A stretch of DNA of 22,213 bases from Globomyces pollinis-pini (lineage: Eukaryota > Chytridiomycota > Chytridiomycetes > Rhizophydiales > Globomycetaceae), in assembly GCA_025399215.1 (NCBI GenBank), contig MU621289.1, forward strand, positions 1 through 22,213, given 5' to 3'. The position numbers and the translations under genes are program-made. Position 1 is the stretch's first letter. Each line of letters starts with the position of its first letter. This document shows positions 9,893 through 18,944 of this stretch, in pieces. The notes beneath the pieces were generated by a model, which worked only from the letters and a program-made list of their open reading frames with translations, was not told the origin of the DNA and searched no databases.

Positions 9893-11444
9893 TTATTTCC
9901 TTTTCTTGGAGTCAAGAGCAGCTAATCTTTGAATCAAAGGTGGATGAGAGTGATGCCAAACAGAGTATAATGGATCTGGGTTCATATTACCCAAATTTTC
10001 AGTTTGAATTTTAATCAATCCAGTCTTCAAATTCTTCTCTAAACCAAAGTTTTGAGCAAAACTATCTGCTTGGAATTCATCACTACGTGAGACAATGTTC
10101 ATGATAAATCCAATAACAGATTCAACTGGCGCATAAATGTACTATTGTCAATATAAAGGGAGAAAATTACTTGGAATAAAAGAAATCCAATTAAAACAGA
10201 CTTTGATTCGAATCCAAAAGATTGATAGATAGATAAAAGGTTAACAAAACGAGAAAACATATAGAAAAGTATAAAAATATGTAATTGAGCAATGACTAAT
10301 CGTTTGAACACATGGTTATAGTTCCAGTGACCCAATTCATGAGCTACAGTTAACCCCACTAAAGAATATACCTAACACAGCAATAACCTCTTCTTCATTA
10401 CATTGCTTCAGTAAAGTATCAAAGATAACAATACGTTTGTTTCCAAAGAATCCATAAAAGTAAGCATTTGAGTGTCCGGAACGTTTTGAACCATCAACCA
10501 CATAAACTTTTGTTAAAGGAAACTTTAATTTTCCAGCCAAAGCATCAATTTTCTTTTGAAGTGAACCTTCTTCAAGAGCAGTATACTTGTTGAAAAGTGG
10601 TTGGATGAAGGTTGGGAAGATAGCCATGAAAAATATTTGGAAAGTAACCAAGAATAACCAGACATAGAAGTAAAAGTTGTCACCAGCCCAGTCAATGATA
10701 TAAACTAATAATTAAATGGTATTTAACTTTTACGAGCAAGACCCAATACTGGCATTCCAATACCCAATGTTAATAACAAAGATTTAATAGTATCAGAAAA
10801 GAAAAGTCCATAAGTTTGCTTGTTAAATCCATGACGAGCTTCAATGACAAAATTTTGATAAAGAGAGATAGGGATTCCAATCACAGTGAAGAAAACTATT
10901 AAAATACTACTGAATAAAATGGATTGGAAAATCTGCACCAATTAATTAAATAATTCAAGTACCTGGTTAACAGGTACATATCCAAAATCTACTAAGAGTT
11001 GATTGGAATAATTCCACACCAATGGGAAAAAGTCATAATGAAGGATGGCGATCCCTTGAACTTGATTGATAAAAGCAGATACAAAATGGAAACTAGATTT
11101 ATCTAAACCATAGGCAGAAGATTTTTCAAATGTAGCTTTTTCAATGATTCCATTCAATGCTTTTGGTAAAGTTTTCAATTTGAGACGTAAATGTTGACGG
11201 ATACTATAGATTAGCATGATCAAAACCAATACTCTAAGTAAGTTTCCCAAACATAGACAATCATCATGAAATAGATGGCATAAGTTTTCCATGGGACACC
11301 ATCCCAATCATAATCTTTCAAAGCTTGTTCAACCAATTGAACATAAACCATCACTTGCTGAGCATATGGATTTTGATCCAAAGCATTCAAGAATAGTTTC
11401 CAGTTCAGTTGAGCGTTTGTCAAAAGGTCTTGAACAACGTCCAT
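9893..11444 (-). CDS. STE24: CAAX prenyl protease Ste24 (zinc metalloprotease)
   Basis: ER-membrane protease that removes the -AAX tripeptide from farnesylated proteins such as a-factor-type pheromones; it also clears clogged translocons in yeast. Minus-strand exons are 11444-11233, 11203-10963, 10932-10734, 10704-10372, 10343-10171 and 10141-9893 (468 aa, normal for the family); introns are 29, 30, 29, 28 and 29 nt. The M48 motif AHELGHWNYNH (HExxH at about 330-334) is split by the fourth intron immediately before HELGH. The third zinc ligand lies in SRSDEFQAD (E about 408). Other family landmarks are ETYLDIRQH, EARHGFNKQTYGLFFSD, IDWAGDNFY, SKRSGHSNAYFYGFFGNKRIVI and HPPLIQRLAAL. The C-terminus ends KKRK, a plausible ER-retention tail. 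The start at 11444 is chosen over an upstream open stretch because the MDVV start puts the protein at family length. Confidence 0.95.
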
Positions 11445-11516
11445 TGTGAAAGAAAAATCAGAAAAGACAATGGGATAGCAGTAACAAAAATTCAATCAAA
11501 ATAATAAAGTAAAGGA
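11445..11516. promoter_or_regulatory. 72-bp bidirectional promoter region
   Basis: Only 72 bp separate the start codons of STE24 (minus) and the LRR gene (plus). Both core promoters must share this A/T-rich space, or one must overlap the neighbouring CDS. I see no clear TATA box. Confidence 0.45.
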
Positions 11517-12470
11517 ATGGAAAAGAAAGTGGTCAAAGTCGATGGTGTATCTATTACTGGTCCACAGGCAAATAACGATTGGATAACCAAGCTTATTTCC
11601 ACCTTGATCAAATCAAAGACTGGGAAATTGTATCTGAATTCAAATGATCTACGCGATTCTAATGCTTTGATATTAGGTAGTTAATCATGGCTTATCGTAG
11701 CAAACGCACTACCGAGTAACATGGAAGAATTAGTCATTGCAAATAATAGTATTTCTTGTACTGCTTCCAATGTATTTATAGATTCACTAGCGTCCAAAAG
11801 TCCTCATATAAAATATCTATCATTTGAAGATAATTCTATTACCGATGAAGGGTGCACCTATTTGGTTTCAAAATGGGATTTATTCACAAATATTACCCAC
11901 TTGATTTTAGATGGTTGTGAAATTGGCGATGAGGGAGCTATTCAAATTGCAAATACAGTCGTGAAAAGCAGGTCTTTAAAATTACTGTCTTTAAATCGCA
12001 ATATTATTGGGTTAGATGGAATAACAGCTCTTGCAGAAGCAATTACAAATGATTGTGTATTAGATAGTTTACAAGTGGGAGATAATGATATGGGAGACGA
12101 GGGTTTAACAGTTTTATGTAAGGCTATAGCATCCGAATCTCTATGGACAACTGAATTTGGACTGGGAAAAAACGGAATTACACTCCAAGGTATTAGAATC
12201 TTGGCCGAAGCCATCAAACAATCCAGAAAAGTAACATCCATTATCTTGAACAGTAACAAATTTGGACAGCAAGGAGGACAAGTACTGTACGACTCCATCA
12301 TCCCATCTCTTGTTAAATTGAATCTAGATGATAATGGAATTGAGGCTGATTTGATTGAAAAGATAAATAAGAAATTATCTGATAATTTTGAGAATTCGGC
12401 AATGGAACAACGAATCAAGTTTTCATCTAACGCGTTTTGTGGTTCGGGATTTGGTAAACGAACTATTTAA
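11517..12470 (+). CDS. Leucine-rich-repeat protein, RNI-like
   Basis: Protein of about seven ribonuclease-inhibitor-type LRRs (about 28 residues each), probably a protein-binding module; partner unknown. Exons are 11517-11676 and 11701-12470 (309 aa), with one 24-nt intron. Repeats show the pattern LxxLxLxxNxIxDEG: LSFEDNSITDEGCTYL, LILDGCEIGDEGAIQIA, LSLNRNIIGLDGITALAEAI, LQVGDNDMGDEGLTVLCKAI, LGKNGITLQGIRILAEAI, and LNLDDNGIEADLIEKI near the end. There is no signal peptide, TM span, NACHT or F-box domain. The layout resembles RanGAP or NLRC3-type repeat arrays, but RanGAP's acidic tail and catalytic Arg finger are not evident. A long antisense open frame (11942-12418) is a shadow of this gene. 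Confidence 0.8.
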
Positions 12471-12586
12471 GTATGCAAACAACAATAAAACAAAATGCAC
12501 TCATAATTTTGGTGATAAACCTTTGGAGCAGTTAAAAAATTTGACGTATAATTAGATATTCTATTATTTGATAAAACTAACAATCG

Positions 12587-13588
12587 TCATTCCACTAATG
12601 GATCAAGCCGATTATTAAATCCACGTTTCTCCAATTTGATATGATTAACGGATGAAGAAATACATGAATCGATAGAACTAGTCAAGTCCACATGATCTTC
12701 AAATTGTACAAACGATTCTGATAGGTAAGATCGAATCCGTTTTAATTGACGGGTTGTCCATCGCTTAAACCAGTAGATATGAAGTGGAAATGTGAACGTG
12801 CTGAAGAAAATTAAGGTATATTGTGTTGGCCAAACCAAGTATAATTGTATCACGAAGTAAACATGAAATACTATGGTTTAGTTGTAAATTAATTACATAG
12901 TCTAGTTAAAAAGAATGTAATTCCAAAAAGGATTTCACTTTTGAATTTCTCATTTAGAAATCCAATTGCCAAGAATATTGTAGGTAATTCCATAACAGCT
13001 GCCACCATAAACGCTCCAGGTACTTTGTAATGAATTAGAGCAGGGATTAAAACTAAATAGATAGTATGATGAATCCTAAAGGTTAAATGGATAATTCAAC
13101 TACCATCCTGTTACAATATCCATATGCTGAGGATAATATATGTACCCAAAGATCATATCAGCCAGCAAATATGATACAAAATAGGCACAGAATGCAATTG
13201 CATAAGGTGAGTTTAATAACTGAAACGAAGACAAATCCGATTGATTTGTAAAATAATCCTTGACAAATGGCAATGATCCAAAAGTCATGATAAACGAAGA
13301 TCCAGTGGTTGGAATCCAAGCATATTGAATAGGAGTTTTAAACTTCAAAGGCCATTTCATTTGACAACCAAAGAATAAAGCGATTTGAAAAAACGAGCAC
13401 ATACAAAGACTCACTAATTGATCAATACTTTGTCCATTACAATAGAATTCCGGGATCATCAGACTGTTCCAGACTGCACTGATAGAGGACATGAACGATG
13501 TATGAAAAAGTTGAGGGTTTAAATTAAAAAATTGACTGTACTCATAATTGCCTTTTTGAGAACCACGTTGGACGGACCATAAACGCAT
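12587..13588 (-). CDS. TLC-domain multi-pass membrane protein (TMEM56/TLCD-like)
   Basis: Polytopic protein of the TRAM/LAG1/CLN8 fold; family members act in lipid or ceramide handling, but the substrate here is unknown. Minus-strand exons are 13588-13104, 13075-12897 and 12870-12587 (315 aa); introns are 28 and 26 nt. The TLC signature is clear: LLADMIFGYIYYPQHMDIVTGW joined across intron 1 to IHHTIYLVLIPAL, giving the GW-HH core at about residue 162. Then come VAAVMELPTIFLAIGF and several hydrophobic spans. The C-terminal 60 residues are hydrophilic and cytosolic in character. The Lag1 motif of ceramide synthases (paired HD with further histidines) is not apparent, so I favour the TMEM56/TLCD4 group over ceramide synthase. 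Confidence 0.8.
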
Positions 13589-13718
13589 GTGTATTTAAAT
13601 ATCGAAGGATTAGGATGCGATTCATTACTCGCGATAAACAATTATACAATTCAAAGAGTTACAATATTTGCATTGAATTTAAAATAGTTAATATTTTGTG
13701 TACGGGATAAGTGTATAT

Positions 13719-14712
13719 TCAAGTCATCATGACAAACAAGAAGAAAAACACCATCAGCGCACCGAATATCTTAAACATCAGTGCACGATTACTAGAAATG
13801 CCTTGATAGTACTTTAATAACTGTGAGTGTGCACCTTGTATGTTCATTTCAACATCTTGAGTGTTATCATCAATTCGTTGAACCATTTCCCGTTGTTGAG
13901 CAATGATGTTTGCAAAATCTTTATATACTTGACCTAGTTCAGCAATTGTGGATTCAATTGATTCAATGGTTTGATCTCTCTGCTCTAGATACGCAGAATT
14001 TTGTGAAGGTTCCATTAATTGTTGCTCTTGAAACCCTGAACCGAAATCAATGATTGCGTCGCCAGATTGATTTACATCCCTAGTTGGTTTCTTTTCAGGG
14101 TGGTATAATGGCGAATTAGACGTCAGTGAAGACGATTCTGCTTGATTGACAAAAGAATATTGATCTTTTCGTTCCTTTTGTTGTTTTAAGTTGTCTGAAC
14201 GAACTTTCAACACAGACTTGAAAGCATCGGAAGTATTTGCCAGTTTAGATTCTAAACTGGATATGACATTGTGGGAGTGTTCTTTAGTTTGTTTGTTACT
14301 TAATAAACTGGATTGACCAGCAGCCTAATGGTCAAATAAAATCGAATACAGTTCTAGTGAGATAGTTTGACAATTGCCCTATTTGACTTTTGATTTTAGC
14401 CAGGTCTTGTTTGATCATATAAATCAATTCATTAATTTCTACTGGTTTATCTTCAAACAAGGATTTCTTTTTAGCCAAAGTCGTCAATTTAGTTAATCTT
14501 GCAACAGTATCATTAATTTGTTTTGAAATTAAAGAAGCTATGATGAATTATAATTAAAAATACCAGCTTTAGAGAACTCTGATTTTGTAGTGACTTTTTG
14601 TGAATGTAGTAACTGAGAGTGAGGATTATCAAAACGTTGTGCAATGGATTCACAAGCAGAGAGAAATTCGGCTACTGTTAGTCATTTAATCCAAACTTGT
14701 TCTGTCTCGCAT
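13719..14712 (-). CDS. SED5: Syntaxin-5/Sed5 Golgi t-SNARE
   Basis: Qa-SNARE for ER-Golgi and intra-Golgi fusion. Minus-strand exons are 14712-14697, 14671-14564, 14537-14350 and 14324-13719 (305 aa); introns are 25, 26 and 25 nt. The first coding exon has just 16 nt. Joined to exon 2 it gives MRDRTTEFLSACESI, the DRTxEF peptide that Sed5/syntaxin-5 uses to bind the SM protein Sly1; this match fixed the acceptor at 14672 over an alternative 3 nt earlier. An Habc-like helical region follows, then SLLSNKQTKEHSHNVISSLE. The SNARE motif runs from YLEQRDQTIESIE to HSQLLKYYQ, with the zero-layer Gln in AQQREMVQRID. A C-terminal TM anchor (FKIFGALMVFFFLFVMMT) ends the protein. Confidence 0.93.
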
Positions 14713-14878
14713 TGAATTTAAAAATGTAACAAATTGGATGCTTGAAACTTTGATTTTTACGTGGCAATTCACTATACAAAATCATGGAATGGAATTACCC
14801 TAAACTTATGTGTTAGAAGGAAAAGTTGGTTAAAACTAATTATATTGAGTAGGTTGGAAATTTTATGGATTTAGGTAT

Positions 14879-15607
14879 TTAGTCGTATTCTTCTGAATAA
14901 GATCTCCCAACATCAGGTCTGTTTAATACTCTGGTAATGCCGCTGGTGGTGTATTGAAAAGCAAGCATATTTACACTCCAAGTTGCAGAAAGTGGTCCAA
15001 ATCCGATAGTTAAATCAATGGTACCCCATATAGAACCACATAAAAACAATAATGACCCTCCAAATAACCCCAATATGAGAGAATTCGTAAATTCGATCGA
15101 GTATTGTTGTTTAATTTTTAAAAGAATCAAAGCTAGACATGCATGCATTATCATCGTATAGCATGCTAGCACTACATTGGCAGCATAAAAGATACGTGTA
15201 AACTTGTCAAGAGGAAAGTTATACCCAAACAGAATGGCAATGGATAAAATATCAACTACTCCATATAATATAGGAATAATGAGGAGAATATATGCAATTC
15301 CATATAGATAGCTTTTGTATAAAGAACTGAACACTTGTAAACGATATGTGTATAAAAATCCAAGTGTAACTACTGCCAAATAATCTGCAATAGAAACTAC
15401 TATGTTGAGATACGTAGATATTTGCTGGTTATCGTTAAACGAGCATAAAATCACAATTTGTAAAACGATAAAGATTAGCATGGTGAGTATTGCAACTAGT
15501 TGTAAAATTGCACAGGGTTTTCGTTCCTTTAGAGATTCGATATTCAAAAATGTTAGACTGATTCCACCGTTAACTAAACCTATTATATGCAATTCATCAA
15601 AACGCAT
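14879..15607 (-). CDS. Seven-span membrane protein, paralogue A
   Basis: Unknown function. Single-exon 242-aa protein with about seven hydrophobic spans and no signal peptide. Family landmarks shared with B and C: SLTFLNIESLKERKP near the N-terminus, YLAVVTLGFLY-YRLQ-F, LLIIPILYG-VDILSIAI, SIWGTID, and AFQYTTS-IT-VLN near the end. The C-terminus ends YSEEYD, two residues longer than B and C. It is closer to C than to B by eye; a 40-bp block (15054-15093) is identical to C. It has no intron, unlike the genes around the array. The topology suits a receptor or channel-like role, but no GPCR signature (such as DRY or NPxxY) can be seen, so I make no functional claim. Confidence 0.75.
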   Translation of the reverse strand: MRFDELHIIGLVNGGISLTFLNIESLKERKPCAILQLVAILTMLIFIVLQIVILCSFNDNQQISTYLNIVVSIADYLAVVTLGFLYTYRLQVFSSLYKSYLYGIAYILLIIPILYGVVDILSIAILFGYNFPLDKFTRIFYAANVVLACYTMIMHACLALILLKIKQQYSIEFTNSLILGLFGGSLLFLCGSIWGTIDLTIGFGPLSATWSVNMLAFQYTTSGITRVLNRPDVGRSYSEEYD

Positions 15608-15958
15608 TTGGGTAAAAACGCGACATCAAAGGTATGTTAGAATTAGTCGTATGATCCGTCCCGAACTGGTGGGATACAGTTTCTGAATTCACTTTCATTC
15701 AGTTAGGCCTCTTCCAGTTCAGCAATGTTTATCACAGTAAATTACCAGTTCATGTAATGTTGGAAATACGTATCGATTAAAACTAGTTCAGCCCCATTAA
15801 ACAGCTAAGTTCGGAAACAACATTATTGAATTTATTAGGAAATCTTTCTTGCCGTAAAATTATTAAAATTGTAGGGAAATGTTGTTAAAACATACTTGTA
15901 TTAATAAATGAGTTGGGAATTTGAGTATAAGATGTCAATAATACTGTCAATAATAATG
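15608..15958. repeat. Spacer A/B, homologous to spacer B/C
   Basis: This 351-bp spacer lies upstream of paralogue A. It holds AAAACGCGA at 15615-15623. Blocks such as CTTCCAGTTCAGCAATGTTTA (about 15711-15731) and GGAAATACGT (about 15765) recur in diverged form in the 16682-17225 spacer near 16809 and 16866. The duplication unit therefore includes the flanking DNA. I see no coding region. Confidence 0.6.
15615..15623 (-). promoter_or_regulatory. AAAACGCGA element, paralogue A
   Basis: This 9-bp element lies 8 bp upstream of the start codon of paralogue A. It contains ACGCG, the core of the yeast MBF (MCB) site. It recurs near the other two paralogues. Function is inferred from conservation only. 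Confidence 0.35.
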
Positions 15959-16681
15959 TTATTCTTCTGAATAGGATCTCACCAGTTCTGGTCTGTTTAA
16001 AACTTTGGTAATGTTACTGGTGGTGTACTGAAAAGCAAGTACATCTATACTCCACGCTGCGTAAAGTGGCCCAAATCCAACAGTTGAATCAATTGCACCC
16101 CAAATAGAAACACACATATATAATATAGATCCTGCAAACGGAGCTAAAATGAGTGTAGTTGACACTTGAATGGAGTATTGTTGTTTCAATTTCAATAGAA
16201 CGAAACATAAGTAGATATCCATAATCGTCAAATAAAATGCCATTGTCATATTAACTACATGATAAACAAGGTGATACTTTTCAAGAGAAAAGTTATATCC
16301 TACCCCAATCGCAATAGATAAAATATCAACGATTCCATACAATATAGGGATAATGAGGAGTGGATATACAAATCGAATTGAGTAGGTGTTGGATATAAAA
16401 CTGAACGCCTGTAAACGATACATGTATAAAAATCCAAGTGTAACTACTGCCAAGTAATCGGCGACAGAAGTTACTATATTGAGATACATGGTTATTTTTT
16501 GATTATTGTAAAACGAGCATGAAATCATCATTTGTGGAATGGTAAACATTATTGTGGATAATATTGTAAGTAGTTGTAGAATTGCTCCAGGTTTTCGTTC
16601 TTTTAGAGATTCGATATTTAAAAATGTTAAACTGATCCCAGAACTGATTAATGCTATTAGATATAATTCATCAAAACGCAT
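15959..16681 (-). CDS. Seven-span membrane protein, paralogue B
   Basis: Second copy of the tandem 7TM family, 240 aa, single exon. It keeps SLTFLNIESLKERKPGAILQ, VADYLAVVTLGFLYMYRLQA, LLIIPILYGIVDILSIAI, SIWGAID, and LAFQYTTSNITKVLNRPE, and ends YSEE. It is the most diverged copy in the middle (TM4-TM6, about residues 125-185), where A and C agree with each other. The reading frame is intact with no stops, which suggests a functional gene. Paralogues A and C lie on either side on the same strand. Function unknown. Confidence 0.75.
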   Translation of the reverse strand: MRFDELYLIALISSGISLTFLNIESLKERKPGAILQLLTILSTIMFTIPQMMISCSFYNNQKITMYLNIVTSVADYLAVVTLGFLYMYRLQAFSFISNTYSIRFVYPLLIIPILYGIVDILSIAIGVGYNFSLEKYHLVYHVVNMTMAFYLTIMDIYLCFVLLKLKQQYSIQVSTTLILAPFAGSILYMCVSIWGAIDSTVGFGPLYAAWSIDVLAFQYTTSNITKVLNRPELVRSYSEE

Positions 16682-17225
16682 TTCGTTGTTGAGAATTAAA
16701 ACGCGACTTTCAGAGGGTTATTCAATTTAAGAATTAGAAACACTTGTATGATGTCAAGAACCCAGCTGGAATAAAGTTGTCAATTTCAACTTATATTCGG
16801 CTATGCGTCTTCCAGTTTAGCAATATTTAACACTTAATCTACATTATGATCAAATATTAAAGATTGGAAATACGTTTCTATTTGGCACGGATCATCCTAA
16901 AGCAATATTTTGAGGTTGTTTGATGAACCAGAAACGGATTTGGTAAAACATTATCAACGTATATTAAAGCTTTTATGAAATTCCTACTTTTCACCTGCAC
17001 TCTTTTGGAACGTGAAAGTTTTAAGAAATCAACTGAATCAATAAATGAAATCAGTTTGTTCATGATTTGCATCTGTCACCCAGAATAATAAGAATTGCTA
17101 GGACAATTTCGACAGTTACGCAAAGAGTTACAAAATCTTAACGAAGCAGTTTGGAAAATACACATGACGAATGAGAAATGTTATTTTAATGTAGCTCAAT
17201 AGATGAATCTAGATGAAGAATAATT
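16682..17225. repeat. Spacer B/C, partly homologous to spacer A/B
   Basis: This 544-bp spacer carries AAAACGCGA at 16698-16706 just upstream of paralogue B and a block near 16797-16880 that matches the A/B spacer. It is about 190 bp longer than that spacer. The extra part holds a 64-codon minus-strand open frame (16878-17072), rich in Lys/Arg, with no recognisable domain; I do not count it as a gene. Confidence 0.5.
16698..16706 (-). promoter_or_regulatory. AAAACGCGA element, paralogue B
   Basis: Same 9-bp element, 17 bp upstream of the start codon of paralogue B. The surrounding TGTTGAGAATT is shared with paralogue C, so recent common ancestry could also explain the match. Confidence 0.35.
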
Positions 17226-17948
17226 TTATTCTTCTGAATTAAATTGCTCAATCTCGGGATTGTTTAATACCTTTGTAATGCTACTAGTAGTGTATTGAAA
17301 CGCAAGAACGTCTATACTCCAACCAGCATAAATGGGACCATTCCCAACCGTCGGATCAATGGTACCCCAAATAGAAGCACCCATGTATAATAGCGACCCT
17401 CCAAATAACCCCAATATGAGAGAATTCGTAAATTGAATTGAATATCTTTCTTTCATTTGTAGTAGAATCAATGATAGATATGCGTGCATTATCATCATAT
17501 AGCATGCCAGTCCTATGTTTGAAACATAAAAGATTAGGGTAAACTTGTCAAGAGGAAATTTATACCCTAACACGATTGCGATGGATAAAATATCAACGAT
17601 TCCATATAATATAGGAATAATGAGGAGTATATATGCAATTCGAATTAAGTAGCTGTTGGATAGACAACTGAAAGCCTGTAAACGATACGTGTATAAAAAT
17701 CCAAGAGTAACTGCTGCCAAGTAATCTACAACAGAAGCTACTATGTTGAGGTACATAGATGTTTGTTGATTATCGTAAAACGAGCATAAAATCATCATTT
17801 GTATTGCAATAAACATTACCATAGTTAGTATTGCAAGTAGTTGAAGAACTGCACCAGGTTTTCGTTCCTTCAGTGAATCAATATTCAAAAATGTTAGACT
17901 GACCCCACCGTTGACTAAATCTATTACATATAGTTCATTAAATGGCAT
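17226..17948 (-). CDS. Seven-span membrane protein, paralogue C
   Basis: Third and most upstream copy, 240 aa, single exon, about seven hydrophobic spans. Conserved blocks: VSLTFLNIDSLKERKPGAVL, DYLAAVTLGFLYTYRLQAFS, LLIIPILYGIVDILSIAI, GLFGGSLLYMGASIWGTID, and LAFQYTTSSITKVLN. The tail ends FNSEE, against YSEE in the other copies. Its start region reads MPFNELYVI, against MRFDELYLI in B. The upstream side shares 20 bp containing AAAACGCGA with B, and the same direction as A and B suggests serial tandem duplication. Function unknown; lineage-specific receptor or transporter-like membrane protein is the most I can say. Confidence 0.75.
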   Translation of the reverse strand: MPFNELYVIDLVNGGVSLTFLNIDSLKERKPGAVLQLLAILTMVMFIAIQMMILCSFYDNQQTSMYLNIVASVVDYLAAVTLGFLYTYRLQAFSCLSNSYLIRIAYILLIIPILYGIVDILSIAIVLGYKFPLDKFTLIFYVSNIGLACYMMIMHAYLSLILLQMKERYSIQFTNSLILGLFGGSLLYMGASIWGTIDPTVGNGPIYAGWSIDVLAFQYTTSSITKVLNNPEIEQFNSEE

Positions 17949-18391
17949 TTGGTGTTGAGAATTAAAACGCGAGTTAAAGTCTTTGTTTATTTATTCCTCA
18001 AATAAGGATATAACGTTATATAGATAAAAATTGAAGGATACAGTTTCTCCTGCCAATTTTAATTAGGTAGGGCGTGTTCACAGGTATTGAAAAGGGGGAA
18101 TTATCAAAAATGTAGTGTGACGTTTTATATTAGAATCACATACTTACGGTCTGTTCTAATGATAGAGATTATCTTGACTGTCTATACATAAAATTAGTAT
18201 ACAGTAGAACTTTTTGCACTACACAGTTCAACCGTTTAATGCCATTCCACTTTATCATCAATCAACTTACAAAAACTCTTGTACAATATTGATAAATACC
18301 AGTGAAACCTTTAGGATTGATTATTCATCATAACCTGGCAATTCAATTTGAACACATAATTAAGGTTTATTAAATGAACATTGCGAGGCTA
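17949..18391. other. Spacer between 7TM array and glutathione peroxidase
   Basis: This 443-bp AT-rich spacer should hold the promoter of paralogue C and the 3' end of the peroxidase gene. It contains a perfect 14-bp palindrome at 18008-18021 (ATATAACGTTATAT) and GGATACAGTTTCT near 18037, which is also found upstream of paralogue A (about 15673), so duplicated flank extends this far. I see no gene. Confidence 0.45.
17964..17972 (-). promoter_or_regulatory. AAAACGCGA element, paralogue C
   Basis: Same 9-bp element, 16 bp upstream of the start codon of paralogue C, within a 20-bp identity to the region upstream of B. Confidence 0.35.
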
Positions 18392-18903
18392 TCATAAAAG
18401 TTTTTCAATGTCTCCGGCCATAGAGGAAGGATTGGTAGTAGAAGCATATCGACTAAATACTTTTCCCTCTCGATCAATCAGAAACTTTTCAAAATTCCAC
18501 TTGATTCTTTGAAGACCCAAAATTCCAGGCTTCTCCTTTTTGATATAAGAATAAAGAGGATGTTCGTTGTCACCGTTAACATCAATCTTTTGCATCATTG
18601 GGAAACTGACACCATAATTTCTTTGACAAAAGGTTTTAATTTCCTCGCCCACTCCAGGTTCTTGACCGCCAAATTGATTACAAGGGAAACCCAAGATAAC
18701 TAAACCTTTGTCAGAGTATTGCTTATGAAGAGATTCTAAATCCGCAAATTGAGGACTAAAATTAAAACAGAAATGAATTACGTAAAACCACATTGAGAAG
18801 CTGTATTGACAACTAGGACAACTTTTCCTTGTAGTGAGGTCATATCAAAGTCCTTATTGTAAAGATCCTTGACAGGGAATGAGTAAATTGGTGAAGTAGT
18901 CAT
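18392..18903 (-). CDS. Glutathione peroxidase, thioredoxin-dependent Cys type
   Basis: Thiol peroxidase of the Gpx/Hyr1 family that reduces hydroperoxides; in yeast the orthologue Hyr1/Gpx3 also senses peroxide for Yap1. Minus-strand exons are 18903-18782 and 18755-18392 (161 aa, normal length), joined across a 26-nt intron inside the active-site motif. Catalytic tetrad by position: Cys38 (TASQCGFT), Gln72 (FPCNQFGGQEPG), Trp127 and Asn128 (RIKWNFEKFLID). Cys84 in FCQRNYGVSFP is the resolving cysteine that marks thioredoxin-dependent enzymes. Cysteine, not selenocysteine, is encoded. No targeting peptide, so probably cytosolic. A TATA-like ATTTATAAAAT lies about 35 bp upstream. Confidence 0.94.
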
Positions 18904-18933
18904 TTTTCGAATGAAAGATTTCAACATGCAAAC

Positions 18934-18944
18934 ATTTTATAAAT
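18934..18944 (-). promoter_or_regulatory. TATA-like box of the glutathione peroxidase gene
   Basis: On the minus strand it reads ATTTATAAAAT, about 31-41 bp upstream of the start codon at 18903. The position would imply a very short 5' leader. Confidence 0.4.

Noticed and set aside
11942..12418. 158-codon minus-strand open frame inside the LRR gene
   Set aside because: It lies fully antisense to a clear LRR coding frame with correct repeats; antisense openness follows from codon bias of the sense gene.
15402..15686. Plus-strand open frames antisense to the 7TM paralogues
   Set aside because: They recur in similar form opposite A and B because the genes are paralogous; no independent coding evidence.
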